64,000 nucleotides of DNA, taken from NCBI GenBank assembly GCA_021208645.1, contig JAJOJL010000117.1, forward strand, positions 1 through 64,000. Direction: 5' to 3'. Below are positions 25,712-37,715 of this stretch, one piece after another. The number at the start of each line of letters is the position of its first letter. Within the stretch, counting starts at the first letter, position 1. The stretch is from Bacillus sp. (in: firmicutes) (GTDB taxonomy: Bacteria; Bacillota; Bacilli; Bacillales; Salisediminibacteriaceae). The notes under the pieces are model-generated. The model was not told the origin of the DNA. It ran no database searches and saw nothing but the letters and a program-made list of their open reading frames with translations. The translations under genes were made by a program, and so were the position numbers.

Positions 25712-26569
25712 CTATGCTGGCGGTTCCTCCAACGAAATTTTCCCTAGCATGCCTGATCGAAATTCACGAAATAAAATTTCAGCGACACGATCATAGTCAA
25801 CAAGACCACCACCCATTAAGCAACCGCGCTTTCTGCCAATTTCATCATAAAGCTCAGTAATATCTTCAGGGATATTGGTTAGTCCGTAGCGATCCATTAA
25901 TTTATTAGGATAATGTGCTTTGAGAAATTTCAATAAAAAAACCGTCGTCTCCTGAAAATCAAAAATTTCTTCTTTAATTGCACCTGTTAAAGCAAGACGA
26001 TACCCTACTGCTTCGTCATCAAATTTAGGCCATAGTATTCCTGGTGTATCTAACAATTCCATTTTTTGACCAACTTTGATCCATTGTTGAGCCTTCGTAA
26101 TTCCAGGCTTGTCTCCTATTTTTGCAATCCTTTTATTTGCAAGGCGATTGATAATCGTAGACTTCCCTACATTTGGGATTCCCAAAATTAAAGCACGTAT
26201 AGCACGAGGGTTCATCCCTTTCCGCTTCATTTTTTCAATGATGGGCTCAGCTAGCTGCAAAACAAGTTCTGGAACCTTCTTCACCCCAGTGCCCTTTTGT
26301 GCATTAATCTCCAGGACAGAAAACCCTTTATTTTGAAAGTAGGTCATCCATTGGGCTGTGTGCTTCGGATCAGCTAAATCAGCCTTGTTTAACAACATCA
26401 ACCTAGGTTTATTTTTCGCTAAATCATCAATAACAGGATTTCGGGAAGACAAAGGTATTCTCGCATCCACCAGTTCTATTACTACATCAATTATTTTTAA
26501 CTTTTCCTGGGCTTCACGCTTTGCCTTTGCCATATGCCCCGGAAACCACTGAATAGACATATTTTTCAT
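25712..26569 (-). CDS. rbgA: Ribosome biogenesis GTPase RbgA (YlqF)
   Basis: [19 protein letters not shown]; circularly permuted GTPase motifs [28 protein letters not shown]. Confidence 0.97.
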   Translation of the reverse strand: MKNMSIQWFPGHMAKAKREAQEKLKIIDVVIELVDARIPLSSRNPVIDDLAKNKPRLMLLNKADLADPKHTAQWMTYFQNKGFSVLEINAQKGTGVKKVPELVLQLAEPIIEKMKRKGMNPRAIRALILGIPNVGKSTIINRLANKRIAKIGDKPGITKAQQWIKVGQKMELLDTPGILWPKFDDEAVGYRLALTGAIKEEIFDFQETTVFLLKFLKAHYPNKLMDRYGLTNIPEDITELYDEIGRKRGCLMGGGLVDYDRVAEILFREFRSGMLGKISLEEPPA

Positions 26570-26579
26570 TTACCCCCTG

Positions 26580-27125
26580 TTAATTTACAATACGTATCTC
26601 CGTAAATGGCCAAAAAACAATGTTGGCCTTCCCCACTACTTCATCATAAGGAATTACTCCAATATGCCTAGAGTCCTTGCTATGTTGACGGTTATCTCCT
26701 AAAACAAACACGTGTCCATCAGGAACCACATCATATCCCGTTACTTCTCGCAAGTGAAAATCTCCTGTATAAGGAAGCCGGGATGCCCCTTGTTTATATT
26801 TCTCTAAATAAGGTTCTTCCACAGGTTCACCATTGATATATAGTTGGTCGTCCTCATAATATAGTGTGTCACCAGGTAGTCCAATTACACGCTTTATATA
26901 ATCCTTATTTTGTGGTGCATGAAAGACAATAATATCAAAACGGTCTGGTTTGCCGATTGAATAACCAATTTTATTTACAATCATCCTGTCGTTATGCTCT
27001 AATGTGGGCATCATCGACTGGCCATCCACTACAATTGGTGCAAAAAAGAAATAACGGATGACGATTGCTAAAATAAGGGCAACACTTACTGCCTTTATCC
27101 ACTCCCAAGATTCTGATTTAGCCAT
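26580..27125 (-). CDS. lepB: Signal peptidase I
   Basis: VDGQSMMPTLEHNDRM (catalytic Ser), YIKRVIGLPGD (Lys), GHVFVLGDNRQHSKDSR. Confidence 0.95.
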   Translation of the reverse strand: MAKSESWEWIKAVSVALILAIVIRYFFFAPIVVDGQSMMPTLEHNDRMIVNKIGYSIGKPDRFDIIVFHAPQNKDYIKRVIGLPGDTLYYEDDQLYINGEPVEEPYLEKYKQGASRLPYTGDFHLREVTGYDVVPDGHVFVLGDNRQHSKDSRHIGVIPYDEVVGKANIVFWPFTEIRIVN

Positions 27126-27405
27126 GTTTGCCTCCATCCTCTATCAAAAAAAATCGTTTTAAATACCTTTATTATTTGCATAAAAAGTATGTATTTTACG
27201 GGAATATGTTAACATTTTAACACATTTTTAGAGGGATTACCCTACTTGATTCTGAAATTATACCTTGAGAATAGCAATGATAACAATCTACTACCTTTCT
27301 ACGGAGGTTGTGTAGCTTCTTCGTGAAAAAACAAGCTACATTATGTAAACCTATAACCAACCTCTACCCACAGGTAAAGACAAGCTATTCCTATTTGTAT
27401 GCATG

Positions 27406-27437
27406 AAAAAAGGAGCTCAACCTGTAAGCTCCTTTTT
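27406..27437 (-). terminator. Intrinsic terminator downstream of rplS
   Basis: Minus strand AAAAAGGAGCTTACAGGTTGAGCTCCTTTTTT. Confidence 0.8.
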
Positions 27438-27455
27438 AAACCATTTATTCCGCTA

Positions 27456-27806
27456 TTAGCGACGTGCTTTTTCTTTAATACGAGCCGCTTTACCGCGTAG
27501 TTCACGTAAGTAATAAAGCTTCGCACGACGAACCTTACCTCGGCGAGTAACTTCGATCTTATCGATACGTGGGGAGTGTACAGGGAATGTACGCTCTACA
27601 CCTACACCGTAAGAAATCTTACGAACAGTAAATGTCTCACTGATTCCAGATCCTTTAAGTCGGATAACAACACCTTCAAAAACCTGAATACGCTCACGAG
27701 TGCCCTCAACTACTTTTACGTGTACACGAAGTGTATCTCCAGGACGGAATGCTGGTAAGTCAGTTTTCAATTGATCTTTCGTAATTTCACGAATAATATT
27801 TTCCAT
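27456..27806 (-). CDS. rplS: 50S ribosomal protein L19
   Basis: [48 protein letters not shown]. Confidence 0.97.
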   Translation of the reverse strand: MENIIREITKDQLKTDLPAFRPGDTLRVHVKVVEGTRERIQVFEGVVIRLKGSGISETFTVRKISYGVGVERTFPVHSPRIDKIEVTRRGKVRRAKLYYLRELRGKAARIKEKARR

Positions 27807-27814
27807 TCTGTTCG

Positions 27815-27885
27815 CCTCCTTCCCTCCAGACGCTCTTGTCTTGCCTATACGACAGCGGAACATCTTGATGAGTGGCTAAAAGCCA
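27815..27885 (-). promoter_or_regulatory. Candidate L19 leader (ribosomal protein autoregulatory 5' UTR)
   Basis: Structured-looking 5' UTR of rplS (..ATGTTCCGCTGTCGTATAGGCAAGACAAGAGCGTCTGG..); the trmD-rplS gap is the usual place for the L19 leader. Not covariance-checked. Confidence 0.4.
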
Positions 27886-27918
27886 CAAAAGTTATAATAC
27901 CATAGCTTATACGGAAAC

Positions 27919-28665
27919 TCAACTATTATCTTGAATTTCCTTTAATTGTTTAATAAATTGTTTATCTTCCACTGTTAAGTCCATATTATTAAGTAACTCT
28001 GGCCTTCTTTCGAAGGTCCGTTTGATGGATTGTTCCCTTCTCCACTTTGCAATATTTTCATGATGACCGGATAACAGCACATCTGGAACTTTGTGACCGA
28101 GAAATTCAGCAGGCCGAGTATAATGGGGATATTCTAATAAACCTGTACTGTGGGAGTCTGTAACGGCTGAAGTTTCATTTCCCAATGCTCCTGGAAGGAG
28201 GCGAGTAACGCTGTCTGCAATTACCATGGCACCAATTTCTCCTCCAGTTAGTACGTAATCACCTATGGATATTTCATCTGTCACAAGGTGCTCCCTAACC
28301 CTTTCGTCATAACCTTCATAGTGACCGCAAATTACAATGAGGTGCTCCTCTTTAGCAAGCTCTTCCGCTTTTCGCTGTGTATAAGGCTCACCCTGAGGAC
28401 ACATAAGGATAACCCTAGGAGAACCCTCTCCAGTACCTTGCTTGGCGGCCTCAACAGCATCAAAAAGGGGTTGCGGAGTCAACACCATACCACCGCCTCC
28501 CCCATAAGGATAATCATCCACTCGATTATGCTTGTCCTTTGTATACTCCCGAAAGTTAATGACATTATATTCTATTATTCCCTTGTCTTGGGCGTTTTTT
28601 AAAATAGATTGTTGAAACACACCGGTGAACATATCTGGAAATAAGGATAAAATTGAAATCTTCAT
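27919..28665 (-). CDS. trmD: tRNA (guanine-N1)-methyltransferase
   Basis: [46 protein letters not shown]. Confidence 0.97.
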   Translation of the reverse strand: MKISILSLFPDMFTGVFQQSILKNAQDKGIIEYNVINFREYTKDKHNRVDDYPYGGGGGMVLTPQPLFDAVEAAKQGTGEGSPRVILMCPQGEPYTQRKAEELAKEEHLIVICGHYEGYDERVREHLVTDEISIGDYVLTGGEIGAMVIADSVTRLLPGALGNETSAVTDSHSTGLLEYPHYTRPAEFLGHKVPDVLLSGHHENIAKWRREQSIKRTFERRPELLNNMDLTVEDKQFIKQLKEIQDNS

Positions 28666-29186
28666 TAGTCTAGCAATCCTTCCATTGGCTGAATAATGAC
28701 TTTCTTATCAGCAATACTCACTTCCTTCACAACCTCTTTAATATACGGAATTAAAATATCTTTACCTGGTCCATTGCGTTGGATCACCCAGACATCGTTT
28801 GCTCCTGGTGACAAAATTTCCTTAATTTTACCCAATTCTTCACCAGCAACTGTAAACACTTGTGCTCCAATAATTTCGTGGTAATAAAACTCTCCTTCTT
28901 CCAATTCATCCCCTAATGCCGTTTGATGAATTTGTAGCAATGAGCCTTTAAATTGCTCCACTTCATTCACATTTTCATAACCTTCAAAGGTAAGGAGATC
29001 AAATTGTTTATGCTGTCTCCACGACGCTACAGTAACGGGAAGATGCTCCCCACTAGCAGTTTGTATATAGAGAGTATTCCCAGTAGCATATCTTCTTTCA
29101 GGAAAGTCTGTCCTTGAGATCACCCGGACTTCCCCTCTTATACCGTGGGTATTAACAATTTTACCCACATTTAGCCAATCAGTCAT
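28665..29186 (-). CDS. rimM: Ribosome maturation factor RimM
   Basis: [30 protein letters not shown]. Confidence 0.96.
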   Translation of the reverse strand: MTDWLNVGKIVNTHGIRGEVRVISRTDFPERRYATGNTLYIQTASGEHLPVTVASWRQHKQFDLLTFEGYENVNEVEQFKGSLLQIHQTALGDELEEGEFYYHEIIGAQVFTVAGEELGKIKEILSPGANDVWVIQRNGPGKDILIPYIKEVVKEVSIADKKVIIQPMEGLLD

Positions 29187-29604
29187 CGGCTATGCCCCCT
29201 TGACGGATTTCGTGTACGATACCGTCTTTTATGACGATCTCCGTACCTTTCATTATTTCTTCCCAATTATCTCCTTCGGCAATCTTCTCAATCATTTGAA
29301 TTGTACCTTCTCTTAGTTCAGAACCTAACTCCAGGTCATCTAGTTGACCGAGTTTGAACTCCAACTGGCGAAGTTTGTCTTTCCTTTTTAATATTTCTCT
29401 ACCGAAACTTTCTTTCAAAGAAGTTTGGTACTTAAGGTTATTCTTATTTTCTTTTATTTTTTTATGTAAAACAAACTCAAGTTGTTGGATTTCCCTGTTT
29501 AATTGATATTGTCTGCTTAAGAATTGTTCTTTTAGTTTTGTCTTACTTTTTTCTGTTAAAATTTGTTTCACCGTTACTTTCTTAATGAATTCCATTGCCG
29601 TCAC
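29179..29604 (-). CDS. ylqD: YlqD family protein
   Basis: Coiled-coil-rich ORF between khpA and rimM, as in Bacillus; [18 protein letters not shown]. Confidence 0.8.
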   Translation of the reverse strand: MTAMEFIKKVTVKQILTEKSKTKLKEQFLSRQYQLNREIQQLEFVLHKKIKENKNNLKYQTSLKESFGREILKRKDKLRQLEFKLGQLDDLELGSELREGTIQMIEKIAEGDNWEEIMKGTEIVIKDGIVHEIRQGGIADD

Positions 29605-29752
29605 CTCCGTTTAATATGGTCCCTAAACCTTATAACCATTCAGCCTACAATGAAAGCATTAAATGAACGGCTTTTCAAGAAGTAAATGATAATAATGGAG
29701 ACATAAAAATCGTTTGATCATACGGAAAAAGGGAGAGGACACACCCCACCCT

Positions 29753-29989
29753 TTAGCCGATTTCTAAATTAATACGCTTGTTTTGATTCGTACCTGCAGC
29801 ATTCACAACAGAACGAATCGCCTTTGCAATGCGGCCTTGTTTACCAATGACCTTCCCCATATCATCCGCGTGAACTTCGAGCTTTAGCGTGAGTGATCTG
29901 CCATTTTCAACCTCAGTTACACGGACTTCGTCAGGATGGTCCACAAGGGCCTTTGCAATTGATTCTACTAGTTCTTTCATGTCACTCAC
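29753..29989 (-). CDS. khpA: KH-domain RNA-binding protein KhpA (YlqC)
   Basis: VIGKQGRIAKAIRSVVNAAG KH motif. Confidence 0.93.
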   Translation of the reverse strand: MSDMKELVESIAKALVDHPDEVRVTEVENGRSLTLKLEVHADDMGKVIGKQGRIAKAIRSVVNAAGTNQNKRINLEIG

Positions 29990-30016
29990 CTTTTAGGATT
30001 ATTTCCACACGAAGAA

Positions 30017-30289
30017 TTATTTTGCGTTCTTCGCATTGTGAAGTTTTTCCATTAAGCCTGCTTTCGAGAACAAGTTGCGTACTGTGTCAGAAGGCTTAGC
30101 ACCATCTAACATCCATTTTAACGCTTTATCTTCATCTACGTTAAACTCCACAGGGTTTTTAAGAGGGTTGTAAACTCCAAGCTCCTCGATAAAACGACCA
30201 TCACGTGGAGAACGAGAATTAGCTACTACTACTCGGTAGAAAGGTGCTTTCTTAGCTCCCATTCTTTTTAAGCGAATTTTAACTGCCAT
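30017..30289 (-). CDS. rpsP: 30S ribosomal protein S16
   Basis: [38 protein letters not shown]. Confidence 0.97.
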   Translation of the reverse strand: MAVKIRLKRMGAKKAPFYRVVVANSRSPRDGRFIEELGVYNPLKNPVEFNVDEDKALKWMLDGAKPSDTVRNLFSKAGLMEKLHNAKNAK

Positions 30290-30408
30290 GTGTTTCACCT
30301 CCAAATATCTATCACACAATTAGATATATTATCATAAAGTTTCCTCGGGGGCAACCCCTAGTAAAGTAAAAAAACTTTACAGCTTAATTTAGTCTTCAAA
30401 ACTACCTT

Positions 30409-30537
30409 GGCAATGGCTTCGCTCGTCGCTCGCTGACAGGAGAAACCCACTCCTGTCAGCTCTAGAATCGTGTCGACGGCTTCGCTCATTGCATCGTCAT
30501 TTCAAAAAAGATCAAAAACCGATCTTTTTGAAATGAC
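30409..30537. repeat. Family B structured repeat, copy B2 (downstream of ffh)
   Basis: GGCAATGGCTTCGCTCGTCGCTCGCTGACAGGAG-AAACCCA-CTCCTGTCAGC...TCGACGGCTTCGCTCATTGC + hairpin GTCATTTCAAAAAAGATC...GATCTTTTTGAAATGAC. Confidence 0.9.
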
Positions 30538-30540
30538 TCT

Positions 30541-31888
30541 TACATAATGGTAGTTTGAAGCCGCCTTTTTTCTTTCCTTTTCCTTTTGTCATTCCAGCCA
30601 TTTGCTTCATCATTTTCTTCATTTCTCCGAATTGCTTAATAAGACGGTTAACTTCCTGTACGGAAGTACCGCTTCCCTTTGCAATTCGACGCCGCCGACT
30701 GGCATTTAACAAGGATGGATCCTCTTTTTCTGCTTTTGTCATAGATTGGACAATGGCTTCAATATGACCGAGTTGTTTATCGTCTACTTGCACATTTTTT
30801 AGACCCTTCATTTTACCTGCACCTGGCATCATACTTAAGAGTTCATCTAATGGGCCCATGCTTTTTACCTGATTTAACTGCTCCAGGAAATCATCGAAGG
30901 TTATGTCAGCTGTGCGCATCTTTCGTTCCAGCTCTTTTGCCTTCTCCTCATCCACATTGGCTTGCGCCTTTTCAATAAGGGTAAGGACATCTCCCATCCC
31001 AAGTATTCGAGAGGCCATCCGTTCAGGGTGAAACGGCTCTAGTGCGTCCGTTTTTTCTCCCATCCCGGCAAATTTAATTGGAGTATCAGTGACTGCCCTA
31101 ATGGAAAGGGCGGCACCACCACGGGTATCACCATCTAATTTCGTAAGAACAACCCCAGTTATCCCGAGTTTTTCGTTAAAGCTTTGAGCTACATTAACAG
31201 CATCTTGACCAGTCATGGCATCAACGACAAGGAGGATTTCATCAGGATTAGCAAGTTCTTTTATTTCCTCTAACTCTCCCATTAATTCCTCGTCCACATG
31301 TAACCGACCTGCTGTATCAATGAGAACATAATCATGATGGTCCTCTTTTGCCTTTGCTAGGGCATTTTTGGCAATTTCCACTGGGCTAACTTTGTCACCC
31401 ATGGAAAAGACAGGCATATCCAATTGTTTACCTAACGTTTCCAGCTGTTTTATGGCTGCTGGCCGATAAATATCTGCCGCAACCATGAGTGGTTTACGAT
31501 TGTGTTTTTTCCTTAAATGATTGGCTAATTTGCCAGTAGTCGTCGTTTTACCAGCCCCTTGAAGACCAACCATCATAACGACAGTAGGGGGCTTTGATGA
31601 TACAGCTATTTTACTTTGCTCTCCACCCATGAGGGCAGTTAATTCTTCATTAACTACTTTGATTACCTGTTGACCTGGTGTTAAACTTTGCAACACTTCC
31701 TGGCCAACCGCTCTTTCTTTCACTTTTGAAATAAATTCTTTTACTACTTTGAAGTTAACATCAGCCTCCAATAAGGCAAGACGTACTTCACGCATCATTT
31801 CTTTTACGTCTGCTTCAGAAACCTTCCCTTTTCCACGGATCCTGTTCAAAGTTCCCTGCAGTCGTTCTGCTAACCCTTCAAATGCCAT
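30541..31888 (-). CDS. ffh: Signal recognition particle protein Ffh (C-terminus likely GGFKLPFM* after restoring one T; ORF as given runs to 30512)
   Basis: GLQGAGKTTTTGKLA; M-domain SMMPGAGKMKGLK, MMKQMAGMTKGKGKKKGGFKLP. Confidence 0.96.
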
Positions 31889-31899
31889 TCTATTGCCCC

Positions 31900-32235
31900 C
31901 TATTCCAGTTTCTCGAGAGTTTCAATGATCTCGATCGCATCGGGACTCCCCTTTACCGTTACATCTTCTTTTAATTTATTTAAAAGCTGCTTACGCTCTT
32001 TGTACCTTGAAAAGAGCATCAATTTACTTTCATACTCCTCTAAAAGAGCCTCCGTACGTTTAATATTATCATAGACTGCTTGGCGACTCACCTGGAAGTG
32101 GTCTGCAATTTCCCCTAACGACCAATCATCTAAGTAATACATGGTCATATATTGATTCTGTTTTTCTGTTAAGAGCGTTTGATAAAAATCGTATAAATAG
32201 TTCATGCGGATTGTCTTTTCTATCAAGAATCCCAC
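31900..32235 (-). CDS. ylxM: UPF0122 family putative DNA-binding protein YlxM
   Basis: [48 protein letters not shown]; located between ftsY and ffh. Confidence 0.93.
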   Translation of the reverse strand: MGFLIEKTIRMNYLYDFYQTLLTEKQNQYMTMYYLDDWSLGEIADHFQVSRQAVYDNIKRTEALLEEYESKLMLFSRYKERKQLLNKLKEDVTVKGSPDAIEIIETLEKLE

Positions 32236-32347
32236 CGCCTTGTTAAGGTAATTTACTTTACAACCAATATTACAAGAGTCATAAAATAGTGTCAAGGAGA
32301 GAGCAAATAAATGGGCTTATCACCCTATTTGCTCTCAAAGCAATTCT

Positions 32348-33346
32348 TTATTCAGTCTTCTCTTCTACCTGTTCTAACACATCAGCAAACAATCCATGTA
32401 CGTACTGGTCTGCCTGAAACTCCTGTAAATCATCCATACGTTCTCCTAAGCCAACAAACTTAACGGGAATATCTAATTCGTGACGGATGGCAAGGACAAT
32501 CCCTCCCTTTGCTGTCCCGTCTAGCTTTGTTAACACAATTCCAGAAACGTCTGTTGCTTCCCCAAAGGTTTTTGCCTGACTCATGGCATTTTGCCCTGTG
32601 GTGGCATCTAACACAAGCAATACCTCATGGGGTGCATCTGGAATTTCACGAGTGATTACTTTCTTTACCTTTGCCAACTCATTCATTAAATTTACTTTAT
32701 TTTGCAGCCTGCCTGCCGTATCACATAGCAAAATATCTGCTTTCCGTGATTTTGCCGCTTGAATGGCGTCAAACATAACTGCTGCTGGATCAGATCCTGC
32801 CTGTTGTTTAATCACATCAACACCGACACGCTCGCCCCAAACCTCTAATTGCTCAATGGCCCCAGCTCGAAAGGTATCTCCTGCTGCCAGAAGGACATTC
32901 TTTCCCTCTTCTTTAAATTTATGTGCCAGTTTACCAATGGTTGTTGTTTTACCAACACCATTTACACCCACAAACAAAATAACAGTCAGGTCATTTTCCT
33001 TTATATTCAGCTTTGTTTCTTCTTCTGATTTTTGCAGAAGCCCTGCTAACTTTTCAGAAATAACTGGTTGGATATCAACCGCTTCGCTGATATTACGAGT
33101 CCGTGCTTCATCTTTTAATTCATCAATTAAATCCATTACTGTATGGACCCCTACATCAGCAGAGATAAGGATATCTTCCAGTTCCTCAAAAAACTCCTCA
33201 TCTACTTTTCTGTAATTTTTTACGAGGTCGTTCATTTTTCCAACGAATGAATCTCGAGTTTTCGTTAGACCTTCTTTAAACTTTTCCGTTACACTTTCTG
33301 TTTGTCCTGTAATTTTATCTTTTAATTTCTTGAAAAAACTCATCAA
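32348..33346 (-). CDS. ftsY: SRP receptor FtsY
   Basis: VGVNGVGKTTTIGKLAHKF; DTAGRLQNKVNLMNELAKV. Confidence 0.97.
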   Translation of the reverse strand: MMSFFKKLKDKITGQTESVTEKFKEGLTKTRDSFVGKMNDLVKNYRKVDEEFFEELEDILISADVGVHTVMDLIDELKDEARTRNISEAVDIQPVISEKLAGLLQKSEEETKLNIKENDLTVILFVGVNGVGKTTTIGKLAHKFKEEGKNVLLAAGDTFRAGAIEQLEVWGERVGVDVIKQQAGSDPAAVMFDAIQAAKSRKADILLCDTAGRLQNKVNLMNELAKVKKVITREIPDAPHEVLLVLDATTGQNAMSQAKTFGEATDVSGIVLTKLDGTAKGGIVLAIRHELDIPVKFVGLGERMDDLQEFQADQYVHGLFADVLEQVEEKTE

Positions 33347-33378
33347 CTACTCCTCCATTGCATGTTAATAGACACTTA

Positions 33379-36300
33379 TTAACTCCCTACTAACGCTTCA
33401 CTTTCTTCGAGCCTTACGGACATTAGCTTCGAAACGCCTGACTCCTGCATCGTAACGCCATACAGAACATCCGCTTCTTCCATGGTTCCCTTTCGATGAG
33501 TAACGACAATGAACTGTGTCTCATCACTGAAATCCTTCAAGTATTGGGCAAACCTGACAACATTGGCTTCATCTAAAGCTGCTTCTACTTCATCTAAAAC
33601 ACAGAATGGGACTGGGCGCACTTTCAGAATAGAAAACAGTAAAGCGATAGCCGTTAATGCCCTTTCTCCTCCAGACAACAAGGCGAGATGCTGTAGTTTT
33701 TTCCCTGGCGGCTGTGCCACAATATCAACACCTGTATGAAGTAGGTCCTCAGGATCTGTTAAACGAAGATCAGCTTGACCTCCACCAAAAAGCTCTTTAA
33801 ATACTTCATGGAAATGGGACTGTATTTGATCAAAGGTTTCTTTAAATCGCTTCGTCATTTCATCATCCATTTCATTAATCACTTGATGCAATGTTTCCTT
33901 TGCTTCCTCTAAGTCCGCCTTTTGCTCTTGTAAAAACTCGAAACGCTCCTTAACCCGGTCATATTCCTCAATGGCACCTACATTTACGGAGCCTAGCTCG
34001 TCAATTGCCATTTTAATGAGCTTCACATTTTTCTTTGCTTCTGATAACTCCACTGACAGAGGATATTGGTCCTTCGCCCCATCGAAAGAAAGCTCATACT
34101 CTCCTTCAAGTTTAGTTAATCTGTTATCTAAGTCCACATCCAAACGGTTCACACGGACCTCCGTCTCATGCAAGGTGGTAGAAACAAATTTCAGTTGACG
34201 CTTTAGTTCTTTCAATTCCCTTTCCCCGTCGTCATGATCCTGCTGAAGGGTTAAGCGTTCCGAACGACGCTTGGATATAAGATTAATCGTCCTATCTTTT
34301 TCCCTTCTTCTCTCTTCAATGATTTCCTCGAGGGAATCTGCGTTGACTGATTGGGAGGACATGTCCTCCTCTAGTTGAACAAACTCATTTTCCTTCATGG
34401 ACAAGGTTTCTGAAATTTGGCTATAGTTATTCGTTAATCTTGTATACGTTTCTTCTGCGTAATGGAGTTGTTCTTCTTCTTTCGCCAATTTTATTTTGAG
34501 TTCTGTAATCTGTGAAGCGAGAGCTTCTTTCGTTACCTTTTCTTCTTCCTGCTGCTTTGATAAACGTTCAATTTCCTCATTTAATCCAGTAATCGTCTCT
34601 TCACATTGCCCGATTGATTCCGTTAATGCCTTTATTCTATCCTTTTTCTCCTGTTGCTCCTTCTCAAATTCATTCTTTTCTAAATCATATAGTTTCAAAC
34701 GTTCATTTATATTTTGTTCGGAAAGTTCCAGTTCTTTAACAATAGATTTCTTTTGTTGCTCTTCTTCCCTAATTAATTCTCCTTCCTGCTGCAACTTCTT
34801 CATTTCCTGCTGCAGGTTGGCCAGTTTACTTTTCCACGACTTCACTTGATCTTGGAGGACAGAACTATCTCCTTCCAATTTGTCTAGCATTTCCGTTACG
34901 CGCTCCAGCTCTTGTTGTCTACCAAGAATTTGGCTTTGCTTTTGCTGAATACTACCACCAGTCATAGCTCCCCCAGGGTTAATAACATCCCCTTCTAATG
35001 TTACTATCCTGTATCGATAGCGAACTGCACGCGCAATACTATTGGCAGCCTTCATGTCTGTAGATATTATGATATTACCTAGTAAATGAGCAACAATTTT
35101 TCCGAATTGAGGGTCAAATTGAACCAAATCTTTCGCGACACCCACAAACCCTGGTAATTTTTCTGCTTCATAGATATCTTGACCTTGAATATTCCTTTCC
35201 TTAATAACGTCCATAGGAAGGAATGTAGCTCTGCCTAGTCTTTTTTCTTTTAAAAATTGAATCGCCCTTCGTCCTGTTTGTTCATCCTCTACCACCACAT
35301 GCTGTTGAGAAGCACCAAGAGCAATATCGATGGCAATTTGGTGCTCTTTTGACACTTTGACTAATTCGGCAACGGCACCTTTAATCCCCTTAAATTGCCG
35401 ATCCCGTTCTTTCAGTATTTCTTTAACACCTTGAAAGAAGCCAGCATAGTCATTTTGCATCTCTTCCAAAACTTCTTTTCTGGATTTTAATTGCTGTAGG
35501 TGACGGAAAGCCTCATAAAGAAGTGATTCTTTCTTCTCGTATTCCCTTTCACCCTTTTCTAATTCTTGTTTCTTATGCTGATAGGTGGCCAACTTCTCTT
35601 CAATCAGCTCTTTTTGATCTTCCCATACAGTTTTTGCATCATTAAGTTGAAGCTGAATAGTTTCTCGCTTTTCTAACACATGGGAATTATCCTGTTCAAG
35701 CCTAGTTAATTTTTCCCCTTGTCTATGGAGCTGCTCCTCAAGGTATTTCTGTTCATTTTTATAGGAGGCCATCTCATTGAGCCATTCAATATAATCAGAC
35801 TTCATGGCCTCTAATCGTTCCTCCGTACTTTCTTCCAAAACGATCAGTCTTTTTTTCTTGTTCCGTAAGTTCCGTTTTAGAATCCCTTGCCTTCCTCTTA
35901 AATTCAGAAAGTTGCTCTTCATGCTCATTGATTTCCTCAAGGAGTCTTTCTTTTTCCCCTTTAAGCTGACTCATCTCATCAATGAACTGTTGACGATGCT
36001 GGGCAAAATTCTTTTTCCGTTCCTTCCAAACTTCTTTTTGCCCTTCCTGTTTTTCCAGTTCTTCACTAGTTGTTAGTAATATTTGTTGCAGGTCATTTAT
36101 AGATTCATCCATAGCCTGCATGTCAGCACGATACCGCTCCAACTTGGCTTCATATTGCTTTACGGTCGCCTGCATACTTCCTTCACGATCTTGCAACTCT
36201 TCTAGTTTTTGCTTTTCTTCCGTCCACTTTTCATGAATCTGCTCAATTTCCTTTACTAAAACCCCTACTTCAAAGTCTTTCAACTCTGCCTTTTTCTGTA

Positions 36301-36952
36301 TATAGTCTTTGGCAACAGATGCTTGTTCCTTTAAAGGCTCTACTTGCATCTCTAATTCATAAATAATATCCTTGACCCGATTCAAGTTGTCTTGGGTATC
36401 ATTCAACTTTTTCTCTGATTTTAATTTACGGTGTTTATACTTTAATACACCAGCAGCCTCTTCAAAGATTGTCCGTCTCTCTTCTGATTTACTGCTTAGT
36501 ATTTCTTCTACTCGACCTTGCCCGATTATGGAGAAGGCTTCCTTCCCCAACCCAGAGTCCATAAATAAATCGACAATATCCTTCAACCTACATGGCTGTT
36601 TATTAATTAAATATTCACTATCCCCAGAACGGTAAACCCTCCGAGTCACCGCCACTTCATTATAATCTATCGATAAATGCTGATCCTCATTGTCAAGAAC
36701 AAGGGTGATTTCCGCCATATTTAATGGCTTTCTTCCGTCACTTCCAGAAAAAATGATATCTTCCATTTTTGCACCACGAAGATTTCTTGCTGATTGTTCA
36801 CCAAGTACCCATCGGATTGCATCAGAAATATTACTTTTGCCGCTTCCATTCGGACCTACGACTGCCGTTACCCCTTTTACAAAATCAATGGCCAGCCTGT
36901 CCGCAAAGGATTTAAACCCAACGAGCTCTAACCGTTTTAAGAACAATGACAC
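33379..36952 (-). CDS. smc: Chromosome segregation protein SMC, frameshifted near 35870
   Basis: N-terminal VGPNGSGKSNISDAIRWVLGEQSARNLRG; C-terminal LSGGERALTAIALLFSILKVRPVPFCVLDEVEAALDEAN; hinge GGAMTGGS. Confidence 0.97.
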
Positions 36953-37167
36953 TCACCTCAATTACTTTAATAAAAAGGGGATCTCAAGATCACCTTAACT
37001 TGTTCATTTTACCATAAACAGGGCATAGTGGATAAACGGATTCAGAGATTTAGTGGAGTTTTCTTTCAAGAATGGTAAAATAGAAGAAAAGCGAATGGGC
37101 CCTAGTCTATTCTTTGGCTTTTTTTGCTGGGGCAATAAACACCCTATAGAGCAGAAAGGATGTTCAT

Positions 37168-37398
37168 ATGAGCACGCAAGAAAAAACACGGGAAAATCTA
37201 ACTACAATGATTGAAGAAATTAAAACAAAGCTTCGAATTGTTAATGCAGGGGCCATGAAGGCTGAGCATTACTCCCTTGATCGTTTTGATGATGTGGAAG
37301 AACTCCATACCATGGTAATGAAAAAATCAAATTTCAGTGTCAGTGAAATGGATGCTATTGTGTCAGAACTAGGAAGTTTACGTGATAAAAAGGAGTAA
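37168..37398 (+). CDS. yfkK: UPF0435 (DUF1128) family protein, YfkK-like
   Basis: NLTTMIEEIKTKLRIVNAGAMKAEHYSLDRFDDVEELHTMVMKKSNFSVSEMDAIVSELGSLR. Confidence 0.85.
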   Translation: MSTQEKTRENLTTMIEEIKTKLRIVNAGAMKAEHYSLDRFDDVEELHTMVMKKSNFSVSEMDAIVSELGSLRDKKE

Positions 37399-37468
37399 AG
37401 GAAAAAAAGGATGGGACAAACTAAAGTGTTTAACTGGAAATCCGAACAATACACCTTCTTAGCGTAGG

Positions 37469-37590
37469 AAATCAACGAAGACTCCAGCGGGAGCAGAGGC
37501 GAGGGCAGATAAAAAAAGTGGAAAAGCACCACTTTTTCAATGCCCTTGCCCACCGCCCGCGGAAAGCGAGCTCCTGTAGCAAAAATCAAC
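37469..37590. repeat. Family A dispersed intergenic repeat, copy A3 (inverted relative to A1/A2)
   Basis: Reverse complement GTTGATTTTTGCTACAGGAGCTCGCTTTCCGCGGGC...CTCCCGCTGGAGTCTTCGTTGATTT. Confidence 0.85.
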
Positions 37591-37715
37591 AACAAAGACT
37601 AACAGAGCCATAACCATCATTAATACAGAAACACATCAGAAATCCTTTTTTATTTCATGAAATAAAAAAGGAGACCGGAAGGTGGTCCCCCTGTAAACTA
37701 TACTTTTTAGATTCC

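Noticed and set aside
32763-33215. 150-aa plus-strand ORF antisense to ftsY
   Set aside because: Shadow ORF of FtsY; Ser/Thr/Ala-rich low-information protein with no motif or RBS support.
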